This document shows, piece after piece, positions 17,997-27,470 of a stretch of 58,866 bases of DNA. Every line of letters begins with the position of its first letter. Within the stretch, counting starts at the first letter, position 1. Origin of the DNA: Bacteroidia bacterium (lineage in GTDB: Bacteria; Bacteroidota; Bacteroidia; Flavobacteriales; Flavobacteriaceae); assembly GCA_030431695.1 (NCBI GenBank), contig JAUIIU010000011.1, positions 1 through 58,866 of the forward strand. Reading direction: 5' to 3'. The notes beneath the pieces are model-generated. The model was given only the letters and a program-made list of their open reading frames with translations. It did not search any database and had not been told where the DNA came from. Made by a program: the position numbers and the translations under genes.

Positions 17997-19097
17997 TTAG
18001 TAATCGTTTAATGCCGAAATTACCTTCTCAACCTCTTCGTCACTCATTACCGGGCTAATCGGGATACTCACCACTTCTTCGTGGATCTGTTCACATACCG
18101 GGAAACTCAACATTTTGTATTCGGGCAGGGCTTTCTGTCGGTGTGGCGGAATGGGGTAATGAATAAGTGACCCGATCTTCCGGGAATTGAGAAATTCTAT
18201 AAATCCTTCGCGATCGGCCACACGCACCACGAACAGGTGAAAGATATGATCGTGACTGCCGGAATAGTTTGGTAATATTATGCTATCGTTCCGGATCCCG
18301 TTTAGATAGCGTGTCGCTATTTCCCTCCTACGCTCATTATCTTCATCCAGCATGGAGAGCTTACAAAGTAAAAATGCCGCCTGAACCTCATCCAGGCGCG
18401 AATTGAGCCCTTTCAGGTCGTTCACATATTTGGAGGAGGCCCCATAGTTTCTCAATTTCCTTACGATTTCGGCCAGTTGTCGATCGTTGGTGGTCACAGC
18501 ACCCCCGTCGCCCAGTGCTCCCAGGTTTTTGGTGGGATAAAAACTGAATCCTGCCGCATCACCCAAATTCCCGGCCTTTATTCCTTCGGAATTCATCGCT
18601 CCGTGCCCCTGGGCAGCGTCTTCGATCACTAGTAATCCATGATCCTTCGCAAACTTATTTATAGCGTCCATAGGGGCCAATTCGCCGTATAAATGGACTG
18701 GCATGATCGCCGCTGTTCTCTCGTTGATATGAGCTGGGAGATCATCCAGTTTAAAATTATAATCCGACATATCTGCTTCCACCAAAACGGGAACCAAATT
18801 GGCCTGTCTGATCGCCAGTATTGTAGCTATATACGTATTTGAGGCTACCAGCACCTCGTCTTCTTCCGCCAGCTTACCCATCTCTTTGTAGGCTTCCAGG
18901 ATAAGCCGAAGGGCATCGAGCCCGTTCCCTACTCCAACACAGTATTTTGTTCCGCAGTAATCGGCGAATCTATCCTCAAAAGCCGAAACTTGGTTGCCCA
19001 GGATATAATACCCGACGTCCAGGAAATCTGAAAAAGCCGACTTAAAACTCTCTTCAAACCGCTGGTTGATCTTATGTAAATCGAGGAATCGAATCAT
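17997..19097 (-). CDS. fdtB: DegT/DnrJ/EryC1/StrS sugar aminotransferase (FdtB-like)
   Basis: 366 residues, fold type I PLP enzyme. It opens [20 protein letters not shown]. The PLP-binding Asp/Gln are in [13 protein letters not shown], the Schiff-base Lys in [17 protein letters not shown], and [12 protein letters not shown] follows. Closest by eye to FdtB/QdtB, which makes dTDP-3-amino-3,6-dideoxyhexose from the FdtA product. The FdtA-like gene is about 7 kb away in the same locus, supporting the pairing; the substrate stays an inference. It overlaps the acyltransferase upstream by 4 nt and abuts the flippase TTG start. Confidence 0.85.
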   Translation of the reverse strand: MIRFLDLHKINQRFEESFKSAFSDFLDVGYYILGNQVSAFEDRFADYCGTKYCVGVGNGLDALRLILEAYKEMGKLAEEDEVLVASNTYIATILAIRQANLVPVLVEADMSDYNFKLDDLPAHINERTAAIMPVHLYGELAPMDAINKFAKDHGLLVIEDAAQGHGAMNSEGIKAGNLGDAAGFSFYPTKNLGALGDGGAVTTNDRQLAEIVRKLRNYGASSKYVNDLKGLNSRLDEVQAAFLLCKLSMLDEDNERRREIATRYLNGIRNDSIILPNYSGSHDHIFHLFVVRVADREGFIEFLNSRKIGSLIHYPIPPHRQKALPEYKMLSFPVCEQIHEEVVSIPISPVMSDEEVEKVISALNDY

Positions 19098-20068
19098 CGG
19101 AGTTCGATATTTAATTGCTTATAAGATGCAGTGGGTAGTAAATAGTTGTCTATGGAATGCGCTCGCGCACCACAGGTTTCTTTCCAGAATATGAGCCCGG
19201 CACTCAATGCATCACCACCGTCGAGGCTGGATGTGTTGAAATTGAAATAGCGTCGCCCTTCGGAGAATCGATCGATAATGAAATCGTAGCACAGGTCCAG
19301 ACTACCGTACTTGTTCTTATCCGTGTTTCCCGAGACATACTGCGGATGTACCGTTGTCCTGGTAAGGAAAACCGTGGTTCCCGCGACTATGTTTCCTTCG
19401 GAATTATACACATTCACCTGCTTTATGTTTTCGGGAAATCTAGAGGCCAGCAGTTTGATCTCCTCAAGGCTGTGCACGGGTTCGGAATCGTGTTTCTGCT
19501 GAAGGTTCGGAACCAGGATCTCGTTCCAGAACCCTTCGAAATTATCATCTATCCTTACTTCAAGACCATGTCGGATAGCCTTGTTGATCCCTTCCCTTCG
19601 GTTCTTCTGAAAACGTATCCTGTGGTCGTAATCGATCACCATCAGTATATCCCGTTTCAACAACTTCCCTCCTGCCCTGTGCATCAGGTAGTCGATCTCG
19701 TCGGATGGAACTTTGTGGTACAACCTCGGGATCATCCTGATCTCCAGGTTCTCAATCCCCTGTTCTGTCAAAAACCTGAGGACTTCTGAAAACGCTTCGA
19801 AGGTCTCATGGAGTTTGGCGGTTTCCTGCAATACAAATCCACCGTAGGTGAGACCCTGGTGGGAATAAATTGTGATGCCTTTTTTATTGGCCGGCAAGAC
19901 CGCAAACAGCTTATCATCTTTGAAGACCATCAGCGAATGATCGTCGAAGCGATCGCTGTGATAATTCATAAAACCCCGCTGAAAAAGGAATGTAGCGTTC
20001 TTTGCCGTGGAACAAAAACTGTCCCAGGCTTGCTGGTAAGAATCATTGTATTGTACTACTTTGTAGAT
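19094..20068 (-). CDS. FemAB/GNAT-like acyltransferase, with no canonical start codon
   Basis: The obvious ATG at 19969 gives 291 residues, but coding-like sequence continues 33 codons upstream: [19 protein letters not shown], then ATFLFQRGF before MNYHSDRF. That extension matches what I know of this family, which opens with a short strand, a W-D-x-F helix and TFLF. No ATG, GTG or TTG occurs in that frame before an in-frame stop; the best candidate is ATC at 20068, two nt after the upstream gene's stop. The rest has [28 protein letters not shown], and a final [10 protein letters not shown]-like segment, typical of GNAT/FemAB proteins of polysaccharide loci. Probably N-acylates a sugar or lipid-linked intermediate. 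Confidence 0.7.
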   Translation of the reverse strand: MYKVVQYNDSYQQAWDSFCSTAKNATFLFQRGFMNYHSDRFDDHSLMVFKDDKLFAVLPANKKGITIYSHQGLTYGGFVLQETAKLHETFEAFSEVLRFLTEQGIENLEIRMIPRLYHKVPSDEIDYLMHRAGGKLLKRDILMVIDYDHRIRFQKNRREGINKAIRHGLEVRIDDNFEGFWNEILVPNLQQKHDSEPVHSLEEIKLLASRFPENIKQVNVYNSEGNIVAGTTVFLTRTTVHPQYVSGNTDKNKYGSLDLCYDFIIDRFSEGRRYFNFNTSSLDGGDALSAGLIFWKETCGARAHSIDNYLLPTASYKQLNIELR

Positions 20069-20070
20069 AG

Positions 20071-21531
20071 TTAGACCTTTTCGAAAGTTACTTTTCCGTC
20101 TTCGTCAATACACTTATAAACGCCTTTTGGGGCATTTTCTTCTATTATAATATAACTGCTGTTCTCTTCGAGATAGTTCAAATATGACTCATTTTCGGCT
20201 AAATACGAAAAAAGTATCCTGAAAACGTTAACCGGGGTTTCCAGTTTATCGTCGAATTCCGGGGCTTGTCCGTTGGGCCAGTGAATCGCTAATTGCGCAC
20301 TGTAAATACTGTATATCCAGTCTCTTTCCAACGACTTCTTCCTGGTTTGAAGAGTATAATCCATACCAACATCACCACCGTGATCGGCCATGATCACGAT
20401 CAGAGCGTTCGGGTCATTGGCCTTTATGATATCAACTGCTTTGGTAAGCGTAGAATTTGCTACCTCTAGTCGCTCTTTCCACAGTTCCTTTTCCTTTTCG
20501 GCACCCAGGCTGTTCTCCTTTCGGGAAGGCACATGGCCCGGTTTGAAAATTTCAACGAAATAGAACTTGGGCTTCAGCGAATCCAGACCGATCGTAGACT
20601 CCAGCGGCTCGAATATCTCTTTCTCCTCGCTATAGCCGGTTCCGATAAAACCAACATCCTCTTTGGTGAAATTGCTGTAATCGTAGCCCATTTCCGGCTT
20701 GTTGGCCAGCATATACGGAACTTCGGCGATAAAGTGTGTTTTGTACCCGTTCCTCTTAAAGATATCAAGGACAGGATTTCCCGAAATGATCACTTCCCTT
20801 CCGTTGATGGTTTCGGCCAGGTTAAAGCCGTAGTTCAGGTAGTGGTGTTTCATCCCGAAGGTCGCCATATTCGATGCGAGGGTTGCGTTGTAGTTACTTC
20901 GGAAGTCATTGTAAAGGGTAAACCCATTCTCCACTAGGTAGTTTTTGAAGTCGGTATTATCGATCTCGTAATACCCTCGCTCCATCTCCGAAAAGTTCAC
21001 ATAGCCATCGGGTTGTAAATAATAGATGTTGGGTGTTTTCCTGAAGCGCACTTCTTCGATATCATCCGGTTGTTCCATCCATGCATCCGAATAGTTCAAT
21101 TGCTTGATCAGGGTCGGAACCAGCGAGAACAACCCTACCACGGCCAGCAATCCTTGGAATATCATGATCTTTTTCAGATGCCCGTAAAGCCAGATGGCCA
21201 CGGCAAGAGCGACAACAAACACTCCTGCGGTGATCCACGGGTTCACCGAAGCATAAACGGATATCTCGAGGAAGAACAAAAAGAACAGTACCGATAAAAA
21301 CGGAAGTAAGTGCTTGCGATACCTCTTTAGTGATTTGATTCCGAAGAAATAATAACCAATCATACAGCCAACCACAGGAACCACAAGGAATAGAAGCAGG
21401 AAGAATCCAAGGTGCTTCCAGGTATTGATCAATGAATAATTGTTCGAATAATAAAAAATGATAGGATAGAGTCCGCTGAACAGTCCCACCAGTATGGGTG
21501 ATATTTTATAAGTTTTTGTCTTTGTGTTCAT
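20071..21531 (-). CDS. Membrane-anchored sulfatase-fold protein (sulfatase/phosphotransferase-like), copy 1
   Basis: 486 residues. Four or five N-terminal membrane helices (residues about 10-150) precede a soluble alkaline-phosphatase-superfamily domain. Metal-site landmarks are NIYYLQPDGYVNFSEM (first Asp), NATLASNMATFG at the nucleophile position, EIFKPGHVPS and IVIMADHGGDVGM. The architecture resembles phosphoethanolamine/phosphoglycerol transferases such as LTA synthase-type enzymes, so it may transfer a phosphate-linked group onto a surface glycan in the periplasm; sulfatase action is an alternative. It has a close paralogue 20 nt upstream in the same operon. Confidence 0.7.
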   Translation of the reverse strand: MNTKTKTYKISPILVGLFSGLYPIIFYYSNNYSLINTWKHLGFFLLLFLVVPVVGCMIGYYFFGIKSLKRYRKHLLPFLSVLFFLFFLEISVYASVNPWITAGVFVVALAVAIWLYGHLKKIMIFQGLLAVVGLFSLVPTLIKQLNYSDAWMEQPDDIEEVRFRKTPNIYYLQPDGYVNFSEMERGYYEIDNTDFKNYLVENGFTLYNDFRSNYNATLASNMATFGMKHHYLNYGFNLAETINGREVIISGNPVLDIFKRNGYKTHFIAEVPYMLANKPEMGYDYSNFTKEDVGFIGTGYSEEKEIFEPLESTIGLDSLKPKFYFVEIFKPGHVPSRKENSLGAEKEKELWKERLEVANSTLTKAVDIIKANDPNALIVIMADHGGDVGMDYTLQTRKKSLERDWIYSIYSAQLAIHWPNGQAPEFDDKLETPVNVFRILFSYLAENESYLNYLEENSSYIIIEENAPKGVYKCIDEDGKVTFEKV

Positions 21532-21551
21532 GATTCCCGGCCTATTTAAAA

Positions 21552-23048
21552 TTACTCGTCCAGTGGTTCGAAAACTACATTTCCGGCATCGTCCAGGTAA
21601 CGGTAAATACCTTCTTCTTCGTCTTTCAGTATCACGTAGCTTCCATTGTCCTCTAAATTCTCGAGCAGGGTTTCATCACCACTCAAATATGTAAACAATA
21701 TCCTGAATACATTCACGGACGAAGTAAGTGTGGAGTCGTATTCGGGAGCAGTGTTTTGCGGCCATTTTACGGACAGCTGACTACTAAAAATAGAATAGAT
21801 AATATCGCGATCCTGTATCTTCGAATAGATCTCGTGGCTGTAATTCAGTCCGACAAACCCGCCGTGATCTGCCATGATCACGACCAAAGCGTCCGGATCC
21901 TGTGTATGGATCAGGCTTATCATCTCCTTCAGCGAGGTATTTGCAGTCTGAAGGGCACCCATCCACGATTCACGCTCACCCTCCACTCCTCTGGAATTAG
22001 ATTTTCGATTCTGAATATGGCCAGGGTTGAACAATTCAATAAAAAAGAATTTAGGTTTGTTCTTGTCTGTCGAGACGTACGATTTCAATGGGGTCATCAC
22101 ATCGCGAGGTTTTCCGAGCCCGGTCCCTATAAATGCAACATCCTTCAACCGGATATTACTTTCGTCGAAACCTATCCTGGGTCGATTGAGTAGCAGATAG
22201 GGTTTTTCTGCGATGAAATGAGTTTTATACCCGTTATTTTTAAAAACCTGTAATACAGGATTGTCGGTGATGATCAGGTCCCTGGCATTCAAAGCCTCGC
22301 TGTAACTGGTTCCCCCATTGTAGTAATGCTGTTTCATCGTGAAGGTGGAACTATTTGAGGCAAGCGTGGAGGGGTAATTACTTCGGAAACCGTCATAATG
22401 CGTAAAACCATGTTCCAGCAGGTAATCCTTTAGTTCGAGCCTGGCACCGGTATACAGGCCTTTTCCAAGTTCAGAAAAATTCACATAACCATCCGGCTGG
22501 ATAAAATAAACGTTCGGGTGTTGCGTGAAGGTAACCGATTCAATATGATCCGGCTGTTCCATCCACTTATTCGAAAAATTCAATTGATTGAAGATAGTTG
22601 GAACCAATTGATACAGCGCGATGGCCGCCAGGATCAGCTGGAGCACGATAACCTTTTTCAGATGTTTGTGCAGCAACAGCGCGAATGTACCCGCGATCAG
22701 TACGATAAGTACGATCAGTTTTTTCTGGAGCCCGGCATACAGACACACCTTCAGAAGAAACAAAAAAATGAACACATTGATGAAAGGCAGAACATATTTC
22801 CGAAGCTTAGAAAGTTCCTTGTTGCGGGAAATTCGGAGAATCAGCACACAAACTACAATGGGGATCAGGAGGAAGACCAGGGTGAAATAACCCAAATGCT
22901 CCCAGCTGTTCACCAGGGTGTAATTATTGTTGAAATAGAACAGCATGGGGTAAAGCCCGGCCGCTATACCCGCCAAGACCGGTACTTCTTTTTCAGAAGC
23001 AAGGAATCTACTAAAAGCAGTTTGTTTATCCGTCTTTTTAGTTGGCAT
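21552..23048 (-). CDS. Membrane-anchored sulfatase-fold protein, copy 2
   Basis: 498 residues, a clear tandem paralogue of the next gene. It shares GLYPxxFYxNNYxLxNxWxHLGxF, NVYFIQPDGYVNFSEL, PSTLASNSSTFTMKQH, ELFNPGHIQNRKSN and VVIMADHGGFVGL at matching positions, and ends with the same short beta-rich tail. N-terminal helices anchor it; the catalytic domain should be periplasmic. The paralogues probably act on different positions or acceptors of the same glycan. It lies 66 nt downstream of the methyltransferase gene. Family membership is firm; the reaction is inferred. Confidence 0.7.
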   Translation of the reverse strand: MPTKKTDKQTAFSRFLASEKEVPVLAGIAAGLYPMLFYFNNNYTLVNSWEHLGYFTLVFLLIPIVVCVLILRISRNKELSKLRKYVLPFINVFIFLFLLKVCLYAGLQKKLIVLIVLIAGTFALLLHKHLKKVIVLQLILAAIALYQLVPTIFNQLNFSNKWMEQPDHIESVTFTQHPNVYFIQPDGYVNFSELGKGLYTGARLELKDYLLEHGFTHYDGFRSNYPSTLASNSSTFTMKQHYYNGGTSYSEALNARDLIITDNPVLQVFKNNGYKTHFIAEKPYLLLNRPRIGFDESNIRLKDVAFIGTGLGKPRDVMTPLKSYVSTDKNKPKFFFIELFNPGHIQNRKSNSRGVEGERESWMGALQTANTSLKEMISLIHTQDPDALVVIMADHGGFVGLNYSHEIYSKIQDRDIIYSIFSSQLSVKWPQNTAPEYDSTLTSSVNVFRILFTYLSGDETLLENLEDNGSYVILKDEEEGIYRYLDDAGNVVFEPLDE

Positions 23049-23114
23049 AGTTTATCGTCTTTACGGCACGGTGCATCGAAGGCTACAGATTGCCATGTGC
23101 GAATCCCGATCGTA

Positions 23115-24494
23115 TTATTTACGCACCATCAGGTACAGTATCCTGTTGGTGCCTTTGATCTGTTCTTTTTTCTCGATGCTGAAATAACCACTGTATCCTT
23201 TTTCGAATTCCACTTCGTTGTAAAAATCAAAGTGATTGATGAATTCACGCTTTCGAACCAAAAGCGACTCTACCCAGGAATCTTCGCGTTTTGGAAATTC
23301 TATGACCAGGTATTTCGAAAACTTTGCAAAGAATCCCGCCGATTTGTCAAAAGGGACATTCCCGGACAGGGTGATATGGTGGATCAGCGCCAAAGCCATG
23401 GTCACATCTGGAGCGTAGGCGACCAAACGGTCGATCAGTGAATTTCGTTCGGTATTGTTAAAACCAATACCAGGTGAAGGCTGAAGCACATCACTCACGA
23501 AGGTGAGCATATTGTTCTCGTCCTGTTCCCTTGCTCGTCGGTAATTCTGTTCCACAGCGTTGCTGTCGATATCGGTTACGATCACGTGGGGAACGTCGTT
23601 CAAAACTGTCCTGGCGAAGGTTCCGTCGTTGCCGCCAACATCGATCAAACGCTGCGGATTCAAAGGTTTTACCCAGCTACTGATAAGTGACTTCTTAGCC
23701 TGGAAAGACTCCGATTCGTAATTCGTTTTATCGTAATAATCCCCCCATTCGGTTGCCTCGCTGATGTTCAATTTCCTGATATAGCCAAAGAGGTTCTCCA
23801 GCATATTACTCTGTGCCTTTCTGCTTAACTTCGCGATCTTGGTTTCAGCCTTATAATCATCGCTGTGCTTACTCTCCAGTTTTGCCAGCAGGTGGATATT
23901 GGTATACAAGGTAGAACTGAATCTAGTCTTGGCAGGTAGCATGGAAGAGATCAACTGAAGCGGAATACCATCAATATGAGTTTGCATCATCTTCAGCACC
24001 TCCGTACCGTGATATTTCGCGAGTACCAGCGGCCCGAAAAAGTGCATAATGAATTGCTTGAAAGCACGCCAGGGGGTTCCTTCCTCATAAAAATCGAAAG
24101 AAAGGGTGTCGATGAATACCGGCTTACCTTTGTGGAAGGTCACATTATAGGCTGAAGCATCTTTCAGCACGAAACCTTTTGAGAGGGCATATTTCTGTAT
24201 CTGAAGGGTTAATAAAGCAGCGTGTTTGTACTGCTCGAAACACCATTCGTATGGATTAGTGATAAACGGAATTGGAGATGGAGTGATTATTATTTCTGAA
24301 TCGGAGGCGGACTCTTCTTCATGATCTATCAGCAAGCCTTTCTTCTGAAGGGCTTCAAACACACCTTTCTCCTTGAGGGCATTATATTGATCAAAGTAAA
24401 TCGGGTTGATGACTCTCCGGAGAACATCTCCATCCTGAATTATGTAGCCGGAAGGATCACGGAAAGAAGCTTCGTGACGTTCCCTATTGGTCAT
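23115..24494 (-). CDS. SAM-dependent methyltransferase (NoeA-like)
   Basis: About 459 residues from ATG 24494; a TTG at 24518 would add eight residues but deepen the overlap with the upstream gene from 11 to 35 nt. The N-terminal half (ERHEASFRDPSGYII, INPIYFDQYNALKEKGVFEAL, DASAYNVTFHKGKPVFIDTL) resembles NoeA-type proteins and has a kinase-like flavour. The C-terminal half has SAM motif I in RLIDVGGNDGTFARTVL, then DIDSNAVEQNY and VTMALALIHHITLS. Probably cytoplasmic, methylating or modifying a glycan precursor. Overlap with the upstream small membrane gene indicates coupling. Confidence 0.75.
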   Translation of the reverse strand: MTNRERHEASFRDPSGYIIQDGDVLRRVINPIYFDQYNALKEKGVFEALQKKGLLIDHEEESASDSEIIITPSPIPFITNPYEWCFEQYKHAALLTLQIQKYALSKGFVLKDASAYNVTFHKGKPVFIDTLSFDFYEEGTPWRAFKQFIMHFFGPLVLAKYHGTEVLKMMQTHIDGIPLQLISSMLPAKTRFSSTLYTNIHLLAKLESKHSDDYKAETKIAKLSRKAQSNMLENLFGYIRKLNISEATEWGDYYDKTNYESESFQAKKSLISSWVKPLNPQRLIDVGGNDGTFARTVLNDVPHVIVTDIDSNAVEQNYRRAREQDENNMLTFVSDVLQPSPGIGFNNTERNSLIDRLVAYAPDVTMALALIHHITLSGNVPFDKSAGFFAKFSKYLVIEFPKREDSWVESLLVRKREFINHFDFYNEVEFEKGYSGYFSIEKKEQIKGTNRILYLMVRK

Positions 24495-24681
24495 CGGCTT
24501 TACGGTCTTTTTCCTCAATATCGATGGAATCGAAGTTATCGTCCTCGTCTTTCACCATACCAAAGAATGACTTCACTTTGTACATCACATTCTTGGAGAA
24601 TAACATTACTCCAGCTGCCGCAGCGATGACCGCCTGAGCTATCATTGCACCTAAACCCGGATCGAAATAAAGAAAATTCAT
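24484..24681 (-). CDS. Small membrane protein, hypothetical
   Basis: 65 residues from ATG 24681 (MNFLYFDPGLGAMIAQAVIA). One or two membrane segments around residues 8-30, with a Gly-rich FDPGLGAM motif before the helix, then an acidic, charged tail (KDEDDNFDSIDIEEKDRKAD). Similar tiny FDPG-type proteins sit beside NoeA-like methyltransferases in other flavobacteria, to my memory, but no function is known. It is the first gene of the long minus-strand polysaccharide operon, and its end overlaps the methyltransferase start by 11 nt. A good -7 box lies upstream. Confidence 0.6.
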   Translation of the reverse strand: MNFLYFDPGLGAMIAQAVIAAAAGVMLFSKNVMYKVKSFFGMVKDEDDNFDSIDIEEKDRKADDQ

Positions 24682-24695
24682 AACATGTCTTTGCG

Positions 24696-24703
24696 CAAAA
24701 TTA
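24696..24703 (-). promoter_or_regulatory. -7 box (TAATTTTG) of minus-strand polysaccharide operon
   Basis: A TAnnTTTG match on the minus strand, ending 14 nt before the ATG at 24681. It would drive the run of minus-strand genes from 24681 to 14442, which has no gap over 70 nt. The -33 region is T/G-rich without one clear TTG at exact spacing. Confidence 0.5.
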
Positions 24704-24757
24704 ACCAAATCAAAACAATTCGGTAACAAAAACCGGAAAATTCCGCTATTATGAAAT

Positions 24758-26554
24758 TTACTGAGCCTTGCTTCGCTTGCGGTCTACTTCCTTCAAAATG
24801 ATCTTTCTGATCCTCAGGTGGTTTGGAGTCACCTCCACGTATTCGTCCTTTTGAATGTATTCAAGTGCTTCTTCCAGGGAGAATTTCACTGCCGGTACGA
24901 TCCTGGCCTTATCATCGGCACCTGCAGATCTTACGTTGGTCAGTTTTTTGGTTTTTGTGACATTCACTACCATATCGTCCTGTCGTGAATTCTCACCGAT
25001 AACCTGGCCTTCATAGATGGATTCCCCCGGATCGATGAAGAATCGTCCGCGTTCCTGAAGTTTATCGATGGAATAAGGGATTGCGGTTCCGTTTTCCATG
25101 GAAACCATACTACCGTTTTGCCGCTCCGGGATCCCTCCTTTCAAAGGCTGATATTCCAGGAACCTGTGGGTCATGATGGCCTCACCGGCGGTGGCCGTTA
25201 ACAACTGGTTACGTAGTCCGATGATCCCCCGCGACGGGATCACAAAGGTACAGACCATTCGTTCCCCCTTGGATTCCATACTTTGCATTTCTCCTTTACG
25301 AAGGGTCACCATATCGATGGCACGTCCACTCACCTCTTCCGGCAGGTCTATCTTCAGCTCTTCAACGGGCTCACACTGAACGCCGCCGATCTCCTTGATG
25401 ATCACCTGGGGCTGACCAATTTGCAGTTCATATCCTTCTCTTCTCATGGTCTCGATCAATACCGAAAGGTGAAGTACACCACGTCCGAAGACCGTAAATT
25501 TATCGGCACTGTCTGTAGCCTTTACTCTTAAGGCAAGATTCTTCTCAAGTTCCTTTTCCAGGCGTTCCTTGACGTGCCTTGAGGTCACGAATTTTCCGTC
25601 CTTACCGAAGAAGGGAGAATCGTTTATCGTGAAAAGCATGCTCATGGTAGGCTCGTCGATAGCGATAGTTGCAAGTCCTTCCGGCGTTTCGGCATCGGCA
25701 ACCGTGTCTCCAATTTCAAATCCCTCCAGTCCAACGAGTGCGCAGATATCACCTGCCTGTACCTCACTTACCTTCTTTCTTCCCAGGCCTTCGAATGTAT
25801 TGAGCTCCTTAATCCTTGATTTCAGTATACTTCCGTCACGCTTGACCAGGGAAACCTGCATATTCTCTTTAAGTATTCCACGCTGCAATCTACCGATGGC
25901 GATTCGTCCCGTGAAAGAAGAATAATCCAGGGAGGTGATCAGCATTTGCAAGCTTCCTTCGGAAACCTTGGGTGCGGGAATATGTTCCAAAACCATCTCC
26001 AGCAGCGGTTCAATGGAATCGGTAGGTTTCTGCCAGTCCTCACTCATCCAGTTGTGCTTGGCAGATCCGTAAACTGTAGGAAAATCCAATTGCCATTCTT
26101 CGGCTCCCAATTCGAACATCAGGTCGAATACCGCTTCGTGAACCTCATCGGGGGTACAATTCTCCTTGTCCACTTTATTGATTACCACACATGGCTTAAG
26201 TCCTAAACCTATTGCCTTTTGCAATACGAATCGTGTTTGCGGCATAGGACCTTCGAAGGCATCCACCAATAAAAGCACACCATCGGCCATATTCAGTACA
26301 CGTTCCACCTCGCCACCGAAATCGGCGTGACCGGGCGTATCGATGATATTGATCTTGGTATCCTTGTACACTACGGAAACATTCTTGGAGGTAATGGTAA
26401 TTCCGCGTTCCCGCTCCAGGTCGTTATTGTCCAGGATAAGTTCTCCCGTCTTCTCATTCTCCCGAAACAGACTGCAGTGATGCATGATCTTATCTACCAA
26501 AGTTGTTTTACCGTGGTCGACGTGTGCAATAATGGCTATATTCCTGATATTCAT
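24758..26554 (-). CDS. typA: Translational GTPase TypA/BipA
   Basis: 598 residues, full length. GTPase motifs: G1 [13 protein letters not shown] (11-23), switch [13 protein letters not shown]3 [13 protein letters not shown]4 NKVDKE, G5 GSAKHNW. Then domain II with [18 protein letters not shown]-like domains and the C-terminal BipA domain ([16 protein letters not shown]). A ribosome-binding GTPase involved in ribosome assembly and stress adaptation. It is divergent from kdsA; their promoters face each other in a 97-bp gap. Confidence 0.97.
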   Translation of the reverse strand: MNIRNIAIIAHVDHGKTTLVDKIMHHCSLFRENEKTGELILDNNDLERERGITITSKNVSVVYKDTKINIIDTPGHADFGGEVERVLNMADGVLLLVDAFEGPMPQTRFVLQKAIGLGLKPCVVINKVDKENCTPDEVHEAVFDLMFELGAEEWQLDFPTVYGSAKHNWMSEDWQKPTDSIEPLLEMVLEHIPAPKVSEGSLQMLITSLDYSSFTGRIAIGRLQRGILKENMQVSLVKRDGSILKSRIKELNTFEGLGRKKVSEVQAGDICALVGLEGFEIGDTVADAETPEGLATIAIDEPTMSMLFTINDSPFFGKDGKFVTSRHVKERLEKELEKNLALRVKATDSADKFTVFGRGVLHLSVLIETMRREGYELQIGQPQVIIKEIGGVQCEPVEELKIDLPEEVSGRAIDMVTLRKGEMQSMESKGERMVCTFVIPSRGIIGLRNQLLTATAGEAIMTHRFLEYQPLKGGIPERQNGSMVSMENGTAIPYSIDKLQERGRFFIDPGESIYEGQVIGENSRQDDMVVNVTKTKKLTNVRSAGADDKARIVPAVKFSLEEALEYIQKDEYVEVTPNHLRIRKIILKEVDRKRSKAQ

Positions 26555-26595
26555 TGCTATTGTGTATTAATCGTAACCACGTGGCTACGAGCGCG

Positions 26596-26624
26596 CAAAA
26601 GTAGTATTAATTCATGGATTTCAA
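26596..26624 (-). promoter_or_regulatory. Promoter of typA (-33 TTG, -7 TACTTTTG)
   Basis: On the minus strand, TTG at 26624-26622 and TACTTTTG at 26603-26596 are separated by 18 nt, close to the Bacteroidota -33/-7 arrangement. The start would lie about 35 nt upstream of the typA ATG. It is interleaved with the kdsA -7 box on the other strand. Confidence 0.55.
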
Positions 26625-26626
26625 TG

Positions 26627-26634
26627 TATCTTTG
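26627..26634 (+). promoter_or_regulatory. -7 box (TATCTTTG) of kdsA
   Basis: A perfect TAnnTTTG match on the plus strand, 17 nt before the kdsA ATG at 26652. It lies within a few bases of the typA -33 element, so the two divergent promoters overlap. Confidence 0.5.
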
Positions 26635-26651
26635 TACTTTAAAGAAATATT

Positions 26652-27470
26652 ATGAAACTGGATTCCATTCCGAAGTTAAAACACACCAACTCAAATAACT
26701 TTTTCCTGATGGCGGGGCCTTGTGCCATTGAGGGAGAGGAAATGGCGATGCTCATTGCCGAAAAAGTAGTGGCGATCACCAACAGGCTGGAGATCCCCTT
26801 CATCTTCAAAGGCAGCTTTAAGAAGGCAAATCGGAGCAGGATCGACAGTTTCACGGGTATTGGTGATGAAAAAGCGCTGGGTATCCTGAAAAGTGTTTCA
26901 GAACGATTTGATGTGCCTACGGTAACCGATATACACGAGAGTAGTGACGCGGCCCTGGCGGCGAAGTATGTGGATGTGCTGCAAATTCCCGCCTTCCTGG
27001 TTCGGCAAACAGACCTGGTGGTAGCCGCAGCGGAGACCGGGAAAGTGGTAAACCTTAAAAAAGGGCAGTTCATGAGTCCGGAAAGCATGAAACACGCGGT
27101 CAAAAAAGTGACCGACAGTGGAAACGACAAAGTGATGGTGACGGACAGGGGTACCATGTTCGGCTACCAGGATATGGTGGTTGATTTCCGTGGAATTCCG
27201 ACGATGAAATCATTTGCCACAACGGTATTGGACGTGACCCACAGCCTTCAGCAGCCGAATCAGTCGGTTGGAGTAACCGGCGGCCGGCCGGAAATGATCT
27301 CTACGATCGCGCGGGCAGGTATCGCGGCAGGTGTGGACGGGCTTTTCATAGAAACACATTTCGACCCTGCTAATGCTAAGAGTGATGGTTCCAATATGCT
27401 GGATCTGAGTAAACTTGAAACCCTGTTAACCGGGTTAGTGGCTATCCGAAAGACGATCAATCACTTGTAG
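26652..27470 (+). CDS. kdsA: 3-deoxy-8-phosphooctulonate synthase (KDO-8-phosphate synthase)
   Basis: 272 residues. Family landmarks: LMAGPCAIEGEEMA, PFIFKGSFKKANRSR, DIHESSDAALAAKYVDVLQI, LKKGQFMSPESM, and GGRPEMISTIARAGIAAGVDGLFIETH near the end. It condenses arabinose-5-phosphate with phosphoenolpyruvate to KDO-8-P for lipid A core assembly. Its position beside an envelope locus fits, but no other kds gene is present in the window. Its last 10 nt overlap the convergent DUF1801 gene. Confidence 0.95.
   Translation: MKLDSIPKLKHTNSNNFFLMAGPCAIEGEEMAMLIAEKVVAITNRLEIPFIFKGSFKKANRSRIDSFTGIGDEKALGILKSVSERFDVPTVTDIHESSDAALAAKYVDVLQIPAFLVRQTDLVVAAAETGKVVNLKKGQFMSPESMKHAVKKVTDSGNDKVMVTDRGTMFGYQDMVVDFRGIPTMKSFATTVLDVTHSLQQPNQSVGVTGGRPEMISTIARAGIAAGVDGLFIETHFDPANAKSDGSNMLDLSKLETLLTGLVAIRKTINHL

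Noticed and set aside
22518-23441. Plus-strand open frame of 307 codons opposite the sulfatase-fold and methyltransferase genes
   Set aside because: Spans two real genes on the other strand and their intergenic gap; no recognisable domain.
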